From CAXNKH01 sp049296795 (GTDB taxonomy: Bacteria > Pseudomonadota > Gammaproteobacteria > Burkholderiales > Burkholderiaceae_C), in NCBI GenBank assembly GCA_049296795.1, contig JBAQTC010000009.1, forward strand, positions 124,001 through 188,000: DNA of 64,000 nt, read 5' to 3'. Both the position numbers and the translations under genes were made by a program. The first letter of the stretch is position 1. Every line of letters starts with the position of its first letter. The notes below the pieces were generated by a model. That model saw only the letters and a program-made list of their open reading frames with translations. It did not search any database and was not told where the DNA came from. This document shows, piece after piece, positions 18,787 through 29,087 of this stretch.

Positions 18787-19607
18787 AGCGTCCGGTGCTC
18801 CAACGCCGGGAGTTGGGCGCGGGATTGTTCAAGCAAGGAAAAATCCAGTTCGGCCACGACCACGCCTTCGCCTTGATCGAGCTCGCTCAACACCACGCCC
18901 CAGGGATTGATCAACATGCTGTGGCCCCAGGTGCTACGCCCATTTTCATGCCGCCCGCCCTGGGCCGCGGCCATGACAAAAGCCAGATTTTCAATCGCCC
19001 GCGCCCGCAGCAAAACCTCCCAATGCGAGCGTCCCGTCCCGTAAGTGAAAGCACTGGGAACCAGCATCAAATTGGCGCCATCCTGCGCATAGCGACGGTA
19101 CAACTCAGGAAAACGCAGGTCATAACAGATGCTCAGACCAATGCGCCAACACTGGCCATCACGCGAATTCAAATCAAACATTTGGGGTTGCTGTCCCGGG
19201 AGCAAGACCCGCGACTCGTCATAGCGCTCCTGCCCATTGTTAAACCGAAACAAGTGCATCTTGTCGTACCGGGCCACACACTGCCCTTGGGGCGAATAAA
19301 CCAAGGTGCTATTGAAGACCTGCTGCGCGTTCGCGCTGTCGTCGATGCTCAGCGGCAAGGTCCCGCCAGCGATCCAAAGCCCCAGACGTTGGGCCGCATC
19401 CGAAAGAAAATCCTGGATTGGGCCCTGACCCAGACGCTCCTGCAGCGCCAGTTTGTCGGTATCGACTTGGCCCAGCAAACAAAAATACTCCGGCAGCAAA
19501 ACCAACTCGGCGCCAGCCTGTGCAGCTTGCGCCAACAAATCCGCAGCCCACGTCAAGTTGGCCTCTAGGCTACGCCCCGAAACCATTTGGATAGCAGCAA
19601 CCTTCAT
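18783..19607 (-). CDS. Carbon-nitrogen hydrolase (Nit/omega-amidase-like)
   Basis: Cytoplasmic amidase of the nitrilase superfamily. 274 residues, with the complete triad: Glu40 (LVLLPEYF), Lys116 (ARYDKMHLF) and Cys161 (LSICYDLRFPELYRR). The sequence most resembles the Nit1/Nit2 branch, whose members hydrolyse deaminated glutathione or alpha-keto amides; the exact substrate is inference. Four-base overlaps at both ends, with yhdP upstream and the kinase downstream, place it inside a tightly coupled operon. Confidence 0.92.
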   Translation of the reverse strand: MKVAAIQMVSGRSLEANLTWAADLLAQAAQAGAELVLLPEYFCLLGQVDTDKLALQERLGQGPIQDFLSDAAQRLGLWIAGGTLPLSIDDSANAQQVFNSTLVYSPQGQCVARYDKMHLFRFNNGQERYDESRVLLPGQQPQMFDLNSRDGQCWRIGLSICYDLRFPELYRRYAQDGANLMLVPSAFTYGTGRSHWEVLLRARAIENLAFVMAAAQGGRHENGRSTWGHSMLINPWGVVLSELDQGEGVVVAELDFSLLEQSRAQLPALEHRTL

Positions 19608-22600
19608 GGTTTCACTCCTGGTTCAACGGCCTTGGGTTCGGACTTGTCGCTCTCCTTATCTGCCGCCTTGGGTTCGATTTTTTGAATTTGGGGATCGGCC
19701 CAGGAACCCGTGACCCTGAATTCTTGGGTGTTCGATTGAATCAATGGTCGACGCAAAAACAATTGGGCTAAAAAAGTACCCAGGCCGACCGCCGGATTAA
19801 TCGCCGTGGCAATAAGCGCGGCCGACCCAGCGTTAATTTCCGGCACCACCACCGCCCGAATGTCCTGCGTTTCCTTGGCAATGTCGGCCCCACCTTCCAT
19901 CAGCACCGCCGCATTAACGCCTTTCATTTGCAGGTTGTTGGTTTTGGCCATGCCTTGCTCGATCGCGACATCCCCTCTGAAAAAATCGAAAGCAAATCCT
20001 TCGCTGAACACGTCACGGAAATCAAGCGTCAGCCGACGTGGCAAGGCTTGCAAATTGAGCACGCCAAACAACTTGGCAATACCGGGGTCAGCTTTAAGGA
20101 ACTGGCCTGTTTCCACATTGACATGGAAAGCACCGCTGAGGGTCGGGTAATCCAGCGTCAAAGGTGAACCCAACCAGCCCACTTGTCCCTCCATCTTGCC
20201 CTTGCCGCCCCGAACCACGTCCTTCATGCCAAAGCGCTTGAGAAATTCACCCGCATCAGCAATGTCCAGTTTGAACTGCATCTGGGTGCGGCGCCGGGCT
20301 TGCGTCTGAGCAAGCGCTCCCTGTGCTTGCGCGTTGGTGAGCGCGGCCCAATTGCCCGTGGCGGAAAACTGTGCTTCTGGCGTTCGGACATTGAGCTTAT
20401 TGAGTCGCCATTCGCGGTCCATGCCCGCTCGCACCACAGGACCAGCGTTCGAATTAATGGCCTCGATTTCTACCCGCCCCAATTTTTTCCCTCTTAACTC
20501 CAGGTCATCCACCACGATATCGAGTGCTGGAATGCTTGCAGGTTGCTCCTCCAGCAGCGTCTCGACTTCTTTGGAACCGGCTGAGGCCAGTGTCAGACGT
20601 GCCAGCCGGGCATAGACTCGTCCCGCCTCAGCACCCAGCGACTGCCGGTATTCAAGATAGCCATTGAGCTCGGAGGCGTCCAGGTTGGCGCGCCACAGCA
20701 GGCCTTCGCGTGCGCCGCCGACCACAATTTGGTGCAGCTTGCGTCCGGACAAGGTCAGCTCTTTGGCTCTTATCGCCATGGTGGTAGGCAAGTAACTCAA
20801 GGCCTCTCGATCGCTTTGCGCGACAGTACGCTGCGCTGCGGCCGACCCCAAGTTGGTCGTGATATTGACGCCGGTAGCACCCGAAAAAATCGCCTGCCAG
20901 GCGTCTAGGTCAACGCTGCCCAGACTGATGTTGGCGGCAACTCCCTGCCGGGGCAGGGGCACAGCTTCGTCTGGCGCCAGACCCACGCCAATGGCACCGC
21001 GCAGTACCCGCGCCTCATTTCCAGCCAGCTCGCGCACATAGTCCAGCGCGGCCAAGGATCCCAGCTTGAGCGTCAACCGGTCTTGCAAAGGAGCGCCTGC
21101 GCTTCGTGGCACAGGTTCATTGAGCAGTGCGCGTTCAAACTGCAGCGGTAAAACCGTCGCTGCAGGCTTGCTCAAGGGTTCAGGCAAATTGAGTTCGAGT
21201 CCTTGCAGGCTACTGTTAATCGTCAATTCAGGCACCCCACGGCGCAAGCTCAACACCGCCGAGTAGGGCGTGCTGCCGTTGGCGTGCTCCGCCATGCGCG
21301 CGATTGCGCCCAGCTCTTTGGCTTGCCGCAAGCCCGTAGCGCTGACGCTACCTTGGGCCCGCAACACCAACGTCGGACCCACCACGCGCCCAGCCGCCGT
21401 CGCGGCGCTGACAGCTGTTGGCGCCACGCTGCCGCCTTCGAGTTTGACCTCACCCCCGAGCAGACGGGCTTGGTCCAGCGCCACTGAAAAACCTTTTTCT
21501 GAAAAATTCACCACCCCTTTAGCCCGGCTGAACCGAGGTGTGTCGCCGGAAAACTGGAACTCGTTATCGGCCAAGGCCACGCTGCCGCTCACTTTGGATT
21601 GCCCCAAGGCCGCCAAGGGCAGGTTCAGGCGAAACCGGTAGTCGGCTGTCCCGACGGCGCTAGACTGAGCCAGGACTTGATCGGTCAGTCCGGCCAAGGC
21701 TGAAGTGTTGATGACCTTGAGCATTTCATCCAACGGGCCGCGCGCCTCGGCCCGGACTTGGACCGTGGCCGTTTTAGCCAAGTCCGGGATCACCGCTTCG
21801 GATTTGGAAAACTCCAGCCCCGGGGCACCTGCGACACCCGAGCGCAAATTTTTAAGCTGCAGCGAGGCCCGGTCAAACACCAGCTCGCCTGACAAGCGGG
21901 TTAAGGCCGGCCAAGGCAAGTCCTTGGCACTTTGTATTTCGGGCGGGACATAGGCCCAGGTCACGTTCTTGGTTTGGGCTGAAATCTTGAATTCGCCAAG
22001 CCGTGGGTCGGTAAACGGCATGTCGCGTAAATCACCCTTGATTCTGAAATTGACCGCACTGGCCTCGCCCTGGCGTACCGCATCGCGCACGTAATGGCGC
22101 AGCGCCGGACTCAACATGGTGGGCAAATAGCGGTAGACCCGCGCACCGTTGGCCCGATTTAAGCTGCCTTTGACATCGATCACGCCCGGTCCACGCCCGC
22201 CGCCCGCCCTGGCCGTGGCGGTCTGCCACTTGACTTGGGCCTGGCCCTGGGCATCGGCATGGCTGAACTTCAAATTAGGAAAATTCAGCGTCAGTTTTTC
22301 ACCCTCAAGCTGCCAATTCGCGTCCGTACTCAGCTGGTCAAATTCCATCACAGGTTCATCAAACAGGCCTGGGAATTCCAGCGCCCCCTTGTTGAGCGAG
22401 AGGCTCAAGCTGCCGCTAGCCTGATTCGCATCGAAATCCACATCGGCACCACGAACCGCCCCGGCCAGCTCCAAGCCTTTGACCCGGCCCTTGACCGAGA
22501 ATTTTTCAGGTCGCTCCAGCAGCCCCTGCCAATTCGCCTGAATTTGCTCCACCCGTCCTTTGGGCAAAAGACGCAGCAAAGCGGCATGGCTGGCCGGATC

Positions 22601-23740
22601 GAGCGGCAATCTTTGCGCAATTTGGGCCAGCGCCGCCAAATCAAGCTGATCAGCACTCAGTTCCCCATGCGCCAGCGCTTGGCCCTCAGCCGGGATGTAA
22701 TTCAGACGCAAATTTCCACCCGGCCAATGCAGGCCATCACGGGTATCGAATTGCAGACCCTGCGTTGTGATCTCGAAGCCCTGCTTCTGCATCCGAATAC
22801 CCATGCGACCCGAAACCGAAGCCAACTCCAGCGGCGGCAGCTGTTCCTTCACGGTGAGCTTGAGCTGGGACAACACGACATCGGCTGCCGTTCCCAGCAC
22901 CCGTCCGCGCGCCACATCGACCCAGCTGCGCAAAGCTCCGCGGCCTTGTGCGACATCGATCCCCCAATGTGCATAACGGCTGAGCTGGGCCAAGTCGATG
23001 TTGGCAAAATCAGCATAGAGTTGACCCGTCCAATCGCGCCAGCCGTCTGCCGTGAGCGACCACAGCGGCTCTTTGAATTTCGCCATGAGCGTGAAGCGGT
23101 CCCCCCATAGCGCGGGCGGTGTGGCATCGATCCGCGCACTGTGGACCCGCAAAGTATTGCGCAGCACCAAATTAACTTGCTCGAAAGTCACTGGCGGCAA
23201 ATCATTCTTCTCGTCAATCCACTCGAGTGTTCCTTGCTGAACGGCCAGTTCAGCTTGCGAGAACACCCAGTCAATCACTCTGTTGTCAACTTCTTGGTGC
23301 CGAGAAAAATCCAGCCCAGCGACGTAGAGCTTGCCATCGCTAGCATGCCGAACACTCAACGTCGGTCGGTCGATGTAAATCTGCTCAAAACCCAGCCGCC
23401 ACAGCGATGCAGGCGACAAGGTCGCAACCACCCGGGTCAACCGCAAGGCCTCTTTCCCGCTGGCCTCGTGCAAAGTGACATGCGCCAGTTCAAAAGTGGG
23501 GATCAAACCGGCCGAACGGGCCGTGATGTCAGCGATCCGAACTGGAACGCCTAGTAGCTGACTGGCCCGCGCTTCGACCAGTGGACGAAACTCACCGACT
23601 CGCGGCACAATGACCCAATGCAGCAGGCCCCAAGCCAAAGTGAATAACAACGTGATGCCAACCCCCAACCACAGGACCCAACGCAAGACGCGTGCAAGCG
23701 CCTGGAACAGGGACGAGCGGAGGGAAGTCGGTGCGGTCAT
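19604..23740 (-). CDS. YhdP family AsmA-like envelope protein
   Basis: Very large protein (1378 residues) anchored in the inner membrane and extending through the periplasm. In E. coli YhdP acts with TamB and YdbH in moving phospholipids to the outer membrane. Single N-terminal transmembrane helix about residues 18-42, then repeated beta-rich AsmA/DUF3971-like sequence such as LLGVPVRIADITARSAG and a C-terminal AsmA_2-like region ending in a Lys/Glu-rich tail. Full length for the family. First gene of the leftward operon with the nitrilase and two-component genes; divergent from glnE with only 27 bases between starts. Confidence 0.92.
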   Translation of the reverse strand: MTAPTSLRSSLFQALARVLRWVLWLGVGITLLFTLAWGLLHWVIVPRVGEFRPLVEARASQLLGVPVRIADITARSAGLIPTFELAHVTLHEASGKEALRLTRVVATLSPASLWRLGFEQIYIDRPTLSVRHASDGKLYVAGLDFSRHQEVDNRVIDWVFSQAELAVQQGTLEWIDEKNDLPPVTFEQVNLVLRNTLRVHSARIDATPPALWGDRFTLMAKFKEPLWSLTADGWRDWTGQLYADFANIDLAQLSRYAHWGIDVAQGRGALRSWVDVARGRVLGTAADVVLSQLKLTVKEQLPPLELASVSGRMGIRMQKQGFEITTQGLQFDTRDGLHWPGGNLRLNYIPAEGQALAHGELSADQLDLAALAQIAQRLPLDPASHAALLRLLPKGRVEQIQANWQGLLERPEKFSVKGRVKGLELAGAVRGADVDFDANQASGSLSLSLNKGALEFPGLFDEPVMEFDQLSTDANWQLEGEKLTLNFPNLKFSHADAQGQAQVKWQTATARAGGGRGPGVIDVKGSLNRANGARVYRYLPTMLSPALRHYVRDAVRQGEASAVNFRIKGDLRDMPFTDPRLGEFKISAQTKNVTWAYVPPEIQSAKDLPWPALTRLSGELVFDRASLQLKNLRSGVAGAPGLEFSKSEAVIPDLAKTATVQVRAEARGPLDEMLKVINTSALAGLTDQVLAQSSAVGTADYRFRLNLPLAALGQSKVSGSVALADNEFQFSGDTPRFSRAKGVVNFSEKGFSVALDQARLLGGEVKLEGGSVAPTAVSAATAAGRVVGPTLVLRAQGSVSATGLRQAKELGAIARMAEHANGSTPYSAVLSLRRGVPELTINSSLQGLELNLPEPLSKPAATVLPLQFERALLNEPVPRSAGAPLQDRLTLKLGSLAALDYVRELAGNEARVLRGAIGVGLAPDEAVPLPRQGVAANISLGSVDLDAWQAIFSGATGVNITTNLGSAAAQRTVAQSDREALSYLPTTMAIRAKELTLSGRKLHQIVVGGAREGLLWRANLDASELNGYLEYRQSLGAEAGRVYARLARLTLASAGSKEVETLLEEQPASIPALDIVVDDLELRGKKLGRVEIEAINSNAGPVVRAGMDREWRLNKLNVRTPEAQFSATGNWAALTNAQAQGALAQTQARRRTQMQFKLDIADAGEFLKRFGMKDVVRGGKGKMEGQVGWLGSPLTLDYPTLSGAFHVNVETGQFLKADPGIAKLFGVLNLQALPRRLTLDFRDVFSEGFAFDFFRGDVAIEQGMAKTNNLQMKGVNAAVLMEGGADIAKETQDIRAVVVPEINAGSAALIATAINPAVGLGTFLAQLFLRRPLIQSNTQEFRVTGSWADPQIQKIEPKAADKESDKSEPKAVEPGVKP

Positions 23741-23767
23741 GCTGGGCTGGCTTGGGTGTCTGGAATT

Positions 23768-26494
23768 ATGACCCGCAATCCATCGATTGCAGAGCCATCG
23801 GATGCAATCTCGCCCGCTTCGTTGGCACTTTATTCACGCTTTGATCAACGGGTGCGACGCCGCTACGCTGAGCTGCTGGATTTGCTGGCGGCGGGACTAC
23901 CGAGCCCGAGCAGCCTGAGCCAGACTTACTCAGCTTTGCAAAGCCTAGGCCAGGACCATGCGACAGCATTGCGGGTTCTGCGCCAATTGGTGCTAGCGCG
24001 CTTGCTTCAACTCGATTGTGCGGGCCAGGCGACCTTGGAACAAGTGACTCAGACCATGACCGAGCTGGCCGAGTTTGCCCTGGACCAAGCATGCACCCAG
24101 GTTTTTGCCGAGCTCGACCACGCCCACGGCGCACCGACCACACCATCAGGCGAGCGCGCTCAGTTCTGGGTTGTTGGCATGGGCAAGCTCGGTGGCCGAG
24201 AACTCAACGTCTCCAGCGATATCGACCTGATTTATGTGTACGACCAGGACGGGGAAACCAGCGGCCAAGCCATGGGTGGCGCCCACATCTCCAATCAAGA
24301 GTATTTTGCCAAAGCAGTGCGCGGCATTTATAGCCTGATCGGTTCCGTCACCGAGCATGGTTTTGTGTTTCGGGTCGATTTGGCCTTGCGCCCCAACGGC
24401 GGCTCAGGCCCCCCGGCCAGCTCGTTGTCTGCGCTGGAAACTTATTTTTATTCGCAAGCCCGCGAATGGGAGCGCTTCGCCTGGCTCAAAAGCCGGGTGG
24501 TCGCCCCCGCGCCTAAGCGCCACGACGGCTCTGCCAAAGCGCTGCGCGAGCTGGTTTTGCCTTTTGTTTTCCGTCGCTACCTGGATTACAACGTGTTCGA
24601 CGCATTGCGCGACCTGCACCAAAAAATCAGGGCCCATACAGCGCAGCGTAGTACAGCGCGTCCTGAGCGCCTCAATGACGTCAAGCTCTCCCGAGGCGGA
24701 ATACGCGAGATTGAGTTCACCGTGCAGTTGCTGCAAGTGGTGAGGGGCGGTCAATTTCCCGAATTGCGAACCCGTTCCACCTTGAAGGCCTTGCAGCGAT
24801 TAGCGCAAGCCGGTCTCATGCCTCAAACCACAGCGCAAGATCTGAGCCTGGCTTATATTTTTTTGCGCCAAGTCGAGCACCGGATTCAATACCTGGACGA
24901 CCAACAAACCCATGTCTTGCCCAGCCAGGTGGATGACTTGAACTGGATTGCCCGGACCCTGGCTTGGAGCGATTCAGCTGTGTTTTTAGAACAGCTCAAC
25001 AAGCATCGCGACCGTGTTGCGCAGGAGTTCGATCGGCTGCTGGGTCTGGACCACAAGCCAGCGGGGCGCAGCACACCGCTCAGCGCCCCACTTGAGTTTG
25101 ATGACGTCATCCATGCCATGAGCGGCGCTCTCCATGAGCGGGTCGCTCAATGCTGGTCTCAGCCGAAAGTTAACCGCTTAAGTGAGCCGTCGCGTCAGCG
25201 GTTGTTGCAGTTGCTCGCGCGCACGGCTCGCTGGGTGAGCCAAGGTCGCAGCAGCGAACTCGCGGCCCTGCGCCTGACCGACTGGATGGAAGCCCTGTTG
25301 CGTCGCGAAAGTTATTTGGCCCTGTTATTAGAACGTCCTGCAGTTCATGAGCGACTGCTGCGCCTGCTCGGTGCCGCCCGTTTCCCGGCGCGCTATTTGC
25401 AATTACATCCGGGCGTGATCGATGAACTCGCCAGCCCGGACTTGCTCGATGAGCGCTTTGTTGCGGCCGAGTTCGAGCAGGAGCTCGAACTGCGCAAACA
25501 GGCACTGCAGACCAGCGCCGAGGACCATGAAGAAGCCCTCCTCAATTTATTGCGCCGGGCCCACCATGCTGAAGTTTTTCGCACCCTGGCGCGCGACCTC
25601 GAAGGCGTACTCACCGTAGAGCAAGTTGGCGATGAACTCACCGCGCTGGCCGAGGCGGTGTTGCGCATCACGCTACGCTGGTGTTGGGCTGACCTGCCAC
25701 AGCGCCACCGCGATGAACCGCAAGTTGCCATTCTGGCCTATGGCAAATTGGGCGGCAAAGAGCTTGGCTACGGCAGCGATCTGGACATCGTTTTCGTTTA
25801 TGACGACGAAGATGAGCGCGCCGGCGAAATCTATGCCCGCTTGGCCCGAAAAATGATCGCCTGCTTGTCGGTTAAAACGGGTGATGGCGATCTGTATGAA
25901 ATCGACACCGCTTTGCGCCCTAGCGGCAACTCGGGCTTGCTGGTGAGCAGCTTCCAAGCCTTTGCCAATTACCAGCAGCAACGCGGCAGCAACTCCGCCT
26001 GGACCTGGGAGCACCAAGCCATGACCCGTGCCCGCTGTGTTTTGGGTGCTAGCAGTTTGCGTCAGCGTTTTGATGCCGTGCGCCGCGCCGTCATCGTGTC
26101 GCCGCGCGACAAGCAGCTGCTGAACCAGGAAATCACGGCCATGCGCGACAAAATGCGCAAGGCTTTTGTGGTCAAGGCGGGGGTGTTTGACCTCAAGCAC
26201 AGCCCCGGTGGCATGATCGATCTGGAGTTTTCGGTGCAGGCCTTGGTGCTGTTACACGCCGCCAGCCACCCAGAATTGATCGCCAACGCCGGCAATATCG
26301 CTTTGCTCCAAGTGGCCGAGTCCGCCTCCCTGCTGTCAAGCGGCGTAGGCCTGCAAGCCGCCAATGCTTACCGCGAACTGCGCCGACTGCAGCACCGGGC
26401 CCGGCTTGATGAAGTTGCAGCAACGTCCGACCCGGCCTTGCTCGTTCAGCAGCGCGCCGCCGTGCTGGTGCTGTGGCATGAGGTGTTTGGCTAG
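23768..26494 (+). CDS. glnE: Bifunctional glutamine synthetase adenylyltransferase/adenylyl-removing enzyme
   Basis: Adenylylates and deadenylylates glutamine synthetase in answer to PII and glutamine. 908 residues from the ATG at 23768 (a GTG at 23756 would add four). Two nucleotidyltransferase halves are clear: the removing domain with GMGKLGGRELNVSSDIDLIY (about residues 137-156) and the adenylylating domain with AYGKLGGKELGYGSDLDIVF (about 657-676), plus SPGGMIDLEFSVQ and LSRGGIREIEF blocks. Monocistronic; convergent with the heptose adenylyltransferase gene 13 bases on. Confidence 0.95.
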   Translation: MTRNPSIAEPSDAISPASLALYSRFDQRVRRRYAELLDLLAAGLPSPSSLSQTYSALQSLGQDHATALRVLRQLVLARLLQLDCAGQATLEQVTQTMTELAEFALDQACTQVFAELDHAHGAPTTPSGERAQFWVVGMGKLGGRELNVSSDIDLIYVYDQDGETSGQAMGGAHISNQEYFAKAVRGIYSLIGSVTEHGFVFRVDLALRPNGGSGPPASSLSALETYFYSQAREWERFAWLKSRVVAPAPKRHDGSAKALRELVLPFVFRRYLDYNVFDALRDLHQKIRAHTAQRSTARPERLNDVKLSRGGIREIEFTVQLLQVVRGGQFPELRTRSTLKALQRLAQAGLMPQTTAQDLSLAYIFLRQVEHRIQYLDDQQTHVLPSQVDDLNWIARTLAWSDSAVFLEQLNKHRDRVAQEFDRLLGLDHKPAGRSTPLSAPLEFDDVIHAMSGALHERVAQCWSQPKVNRLSEPSRQRLLQLLARTARWVSQGRSSELAALRLTDWMEALLRRESYLALLLERPAVHERLLRLLGAARFPARYLQLHPGVIDELASPDLLDERFVAAEFEQELELRKQALQTSAEDHEEALLNLLRRAHHAEVFRTLARDLEGVLTVEQVGDELTALAEAVLRITLRWCWADLPQRHRDEPQVAILAYGKLGGKELGYGSDLDIVFVYDDEDERAGEIYARLARKMIACLSVKTGDGDLYEIDTALRPSGNSGLLVSSFQAFANYQQQRGSNSAWTWEHQAMTRARCVLGASSLRQRFDAVRRAVIVSPRDKQLLNQEITAMRDKMRKAFVVKAGVFDLKHSPGGMIDLEFSVQALVLLHAASHPELIANAGNIALLQVAESASLLSSGVGLQAANAYRELRRLQHRARLDEVAATSDPALLVQQRAAVLVLWHEVFG

Positions 26495-26507
26495 GCCGCG
26501 GCCGAAC

Positions 26508-26999
26508 TCAGGGCGTATTGCGTATTTTGTTGACCAAGGCCGTGGTCGAGTAACCCGCGACAAAGGGCAGTGACAGAGCCCGCCCGCCATTAGCCTGTAC
26601 CACGCCCGTTTCTGCCAGCGAACTCATGTCGTAATCGCCGCCCTTGACCAAAATATCGGGTTTGATTTCGGCCACCAGCTCCAGCGGTGTGTCTTCGTCA
26701 AACCAAGTGACCAAGCTGACCGACGCCAGCGCCGCCATCACACAAGCCCGGTCTTCTTGTCGGTTCAGCGGCCGGTCCTGCCCCTTGTTCAAGCGGCGCG
26801 CCGATGCGTCGGTGTTCAACGCCACCAGCAAGCTCGCGCCCAAGGCGCGGGCCTGCGCCAGATACAGCACATGGCCCCGGTGCATCACATCGAAAACACC
26901 GTTGGTGAACACCAAGGGGCGCGGCAGCTCGGCCAGCCGCGCCAACACGGTGTCACGCGGACTTATTTTTTCAAGAAAAGCGGGCAGGGGTACGGTCAT
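26508..26999 (-). CDS. rfaE2: D-glycero-beta-D-manno-heptose 1-phosphate adenylyltransferase
   Basis: Makes ADP-heptose for lipopolysaccharide core from heptose 1-phosphate and ATP. 163 residues, corresponding only to the C-terminal domain of E. coli HldE, so the kinase domain must be a separate gene elsewhere (normal for Burkholderiales). Cytidylyltransferase-like fold with VFTNGVFDVMHRGHVLYL (HxGH motif about residues 37-43), ALNTDASARRLNKG and DILVKGGDY. Leftward, 36 bases after the GST gene. Confidence 0.93.
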   Translation of the reverse strand: MTVPLPAFLEKISPRDTVLARLAELPRPLVFTNGVFDVMHRGHVLYLAQARALGASLLVALNTDASARRLNKGQDRPLNRQEDRACVMAALASVSLVTWFDEDTPLELVAEIKPDILVKGGDYDMSSLAETGVVQANGGRALSLPFVAGYSTTALVNKIRNTP

Positions 27000-27035
27000 G
27001 GTGGATGGCCGTGACGGGACCCGACTGGTCGCCGT

Positions 27036-27647
27036 TTAAGGCTGGGTATCCGAAAAACTGGGGCGCTGATCCAGCTTGTCCTGGAACTTGGCCAAGTTGG
27101 GGTATTCGCTGCGCCAGCTGATTTGCGGGAAGCGGAAATCCAAATAACTCAGGGCACAGCCGGTGGCAATGTCAGCCAAGCTCAAGTGAATCCCGGAGCA
27201 AAACGGTTTTTCGCCCAGGCCTTTGTCCATCGCTTTCAGACTGGCATTGATTTTCCCCAGCTGTCGGTCGATCCAGGCCTGGCTACGTTCACACTCTTTG
27301 CGACCAGCCCAGCCGGACTCGAGTCGGGCCAGAATAGCGGCGTCGAGCAGGCCATCGGCCAGCGCTTCCCACACCTTGACTTCAGCCCGCTCACGCCCCA
27401 TGGCCGGAATCAACTTGCCAACGGGCGACAAGGTGTCGAGGTATTCCACAATCACCCGGGAATCGAACAAGGCTTCAGCGTTTTCAACCACCAAGCAGGG
27501 CACTTTGCCCAGGGGGTTCGATGCGCTGATGTCGGTGTCGGCTGACCAAACATCCTCGGTCACGAAGTGGTAATCGAGCTTCTTTTCTGCGAGAACAACG
27601 CGCACTTTGCGCACATAGGGACTGGTGAGGGAGCCGATTAATTTCAT
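27036..27647 (-). CDS. Glutathione S-transferase family protein
   Basis: 203 residues with the thioredoxin-fold N-terminus (MKLIGSLTSPYVRKVRVVL) and the cis-proline/SNAIL-like block NPLGKVPCLVVE ... ALFDSRVIVEYL, then an all-helical C-terminal domain (about residues 85-195). Ser9 occupies the usual active-site position (SPYVRKV). Resembles YibF/beta-like bacterial GSTs. Substrate unknown. Upstream of the heptose gene on the same strand and divergent from purB, with 51 bases between starts. Confidence 0.9.
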   Translation of the reverse strand: MKLIGSLTSPYVRKVRVVLAEKKLDYHFVTEDVWSADTDISASNPLGKVPCLVVENAEALFDSRVIVEYLDTLSPVGKLIPAMGRERAEVKVWEALADGLLDAAILARLESGWAGRKECERSQAWIDRQLGKINASLKAMDKGLGEKPFCSGIHLSLADIATGCALSYLDFRFPQISWRSEYPNLAKFQDKLDQRPSFSDTQP

Positions 27648-27698
27648 GGATTTCGAAAGTTCACAAGGAGACTCATTCTAGCCACCTACAATTGGGGC

Positions 27699-29078
27699 AT
27701 GACTTTTTCCTCCATTTCCGCCCTGTCTCCCCTGGACGGCCGCTACGCCGCCAAGCTCGCCCCATTGCGACCTTTGATGAGCGAACAAGGCTATATGCAA
27801 CGCCGGATTCAGGTCGAAGTAACCTGGTTTATTGCCTTGAGCGACGCCGGGTTTGCGGAATTCAAACCCCTGTCAGCGGCTGCACGCAGCTATTTGCTGG
27901 GCCTGGTGAGCAACTTCTGTGAAGCCGATGGCCTGGCTATCAAGGACATTGAGAAAGTCACCAACCACGACGTGAAAGCCGTCGAGTACTGGATCAAGTC
28001 CAAGCTGCAAGACCAACCCGAACTGCTGGCTGCCAGCGAATTCGTCCACTTTGCTTGCACCAGCGAAGACATCAACAACACCAGTCATGCGCTGCAACTG
28101 CGCGCCGGACGCGACTTGGTGCTGTTGCCCGCGCTCAACACCCTGCTGCTCAAACTGCGCGAAATGGCCCACGCTTACGCCGCCATTCCCATGCTCAGCC
28201 GCACCCACGGTCAGACTGCCAGCCCGACCACGGTCGGCAAGGAAATTGCCAACGTACTGGTGCGCTTGCAAACGGCTTGCGACAAAATCGGTGCGGTCGC
28301 CATCATGGCCAAAATGAACGGCGCGGTCGGCAACTACAACGCCCACCTCAGCGCCTGGCCCGACTTTGACTGGGAAACTTTTGCCCGAAACGTCGTCGAA
28401 AAGCCCGAACCACGGGGTCTGGGTCTGACTTTCCAACCCTACAGCATTCAGATCGAGCCGCACGACTACATGGCTGAGTTGTTTGACGCTGTGGCCCGCA
28501 GCAACACCATCCTGATCGACTTATCGCGCGACATCTGGGGTTATGTCAGCTTGGGTTATTTCAAACAGCGCCTCAAAGCTGGTGAAATTGGGTCCTCAAC
28601 CATGCCGCACAAAGTCAATCCGATTGACTTCGAGAACGCCGAAGGCAATCTCGGCTTGGCCAATGCCTTGCTCAAACACTTGAGCGAAAAGCTGCCGATT
28701 TCGCGCTGGCAGCGCGATCTGACCGACTCCACCGTGTTGCGCAATATGGGTGTGGCGTTGGGTTACGCCGTATTGGCTTACCAGTCGCTCGCCACTGGCC
28801 TGGGCAAGCTTGAACTCAATGCCGAGGTGATCGCCGCCGACCTGGACGCATCGTGGGAAGTGCTGGCCGAACCGATTCAGACCGTGATGCGTCGTTTTGG
28901 CGTGGCCGGTGCTTATGAAAAGCTCAAGGAAGTGACCCGTGGTCAAACCGTCAGTGCCGCCGATCTGCACCAGTTGATCCGCCAGCTCGACATTCCCGAA
29001 ACTGACAAAACGCGGCTACTGGCCATGACACCAGCCAGCTACATTGGCATGGCGACAGAATTGGCGCGGCGGGTTTGA
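27699..29078 (+). CDS. purB: Adenylosuccinate lyase
   Basis: Catalyses two steps of purine synthesis: SAICAR to AICAR + fumarate, and adenylosuccinate to AMP + fumarate. 459 residues in the long E. coli-like subgroup. Begins MTFSSISALSPLDGRYAAK; EFVHFACTSEDINNTSHAL (about residues 115-133), MLSRTHGQTASPTTVGKE (about 164) and the superfamily signature GSSTMPHKVNPIDFENAE (about 298-315) are intact. Nine bases before yaeQ, so the two are likely co-transcribed. Confidence 0.97.
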   Translation: MTFSSISALSPLDGRYAAKLAPLRPLMSEQGYMQRRIQVEVTWFIALSDAGFAEFKPLSAAARSYLLGLVSNFCEADGLAIKDIEKVTNHDVKAVEYWIKSKLQDQPELLAASEFVHFACTSEDINNTSHALQLRAGRDLVLLPALNTLLLKLREMAHAYAAIPMLSRTHGQTASPTTVGKEIANVLVRLQTACDKIGAVAIMAKMNGAVGNYNAHLSAWPDFDWETFARNVVEKPEPRGLGLTFQPYSIQIEPHDYMAELFDAVARSNTILIDLSRDIWGYVSLGYFKQRLKAGEIGSSTMPHKVNPIDFENAEGNLGLANALLKHLSEKLPISRWQRDLTDSTVLRNMGVALGYAVLAYQSLATGLGKLELNAEVIAADLDASWEVLAEPIQTVMRRFGVAGAYEKLKEVTRGQTVSAADLHQLIRQLDIPETDKTRLLAMTPASYIGMATELARRV

Positions 29079-29087
29079 AGTCGCTGC

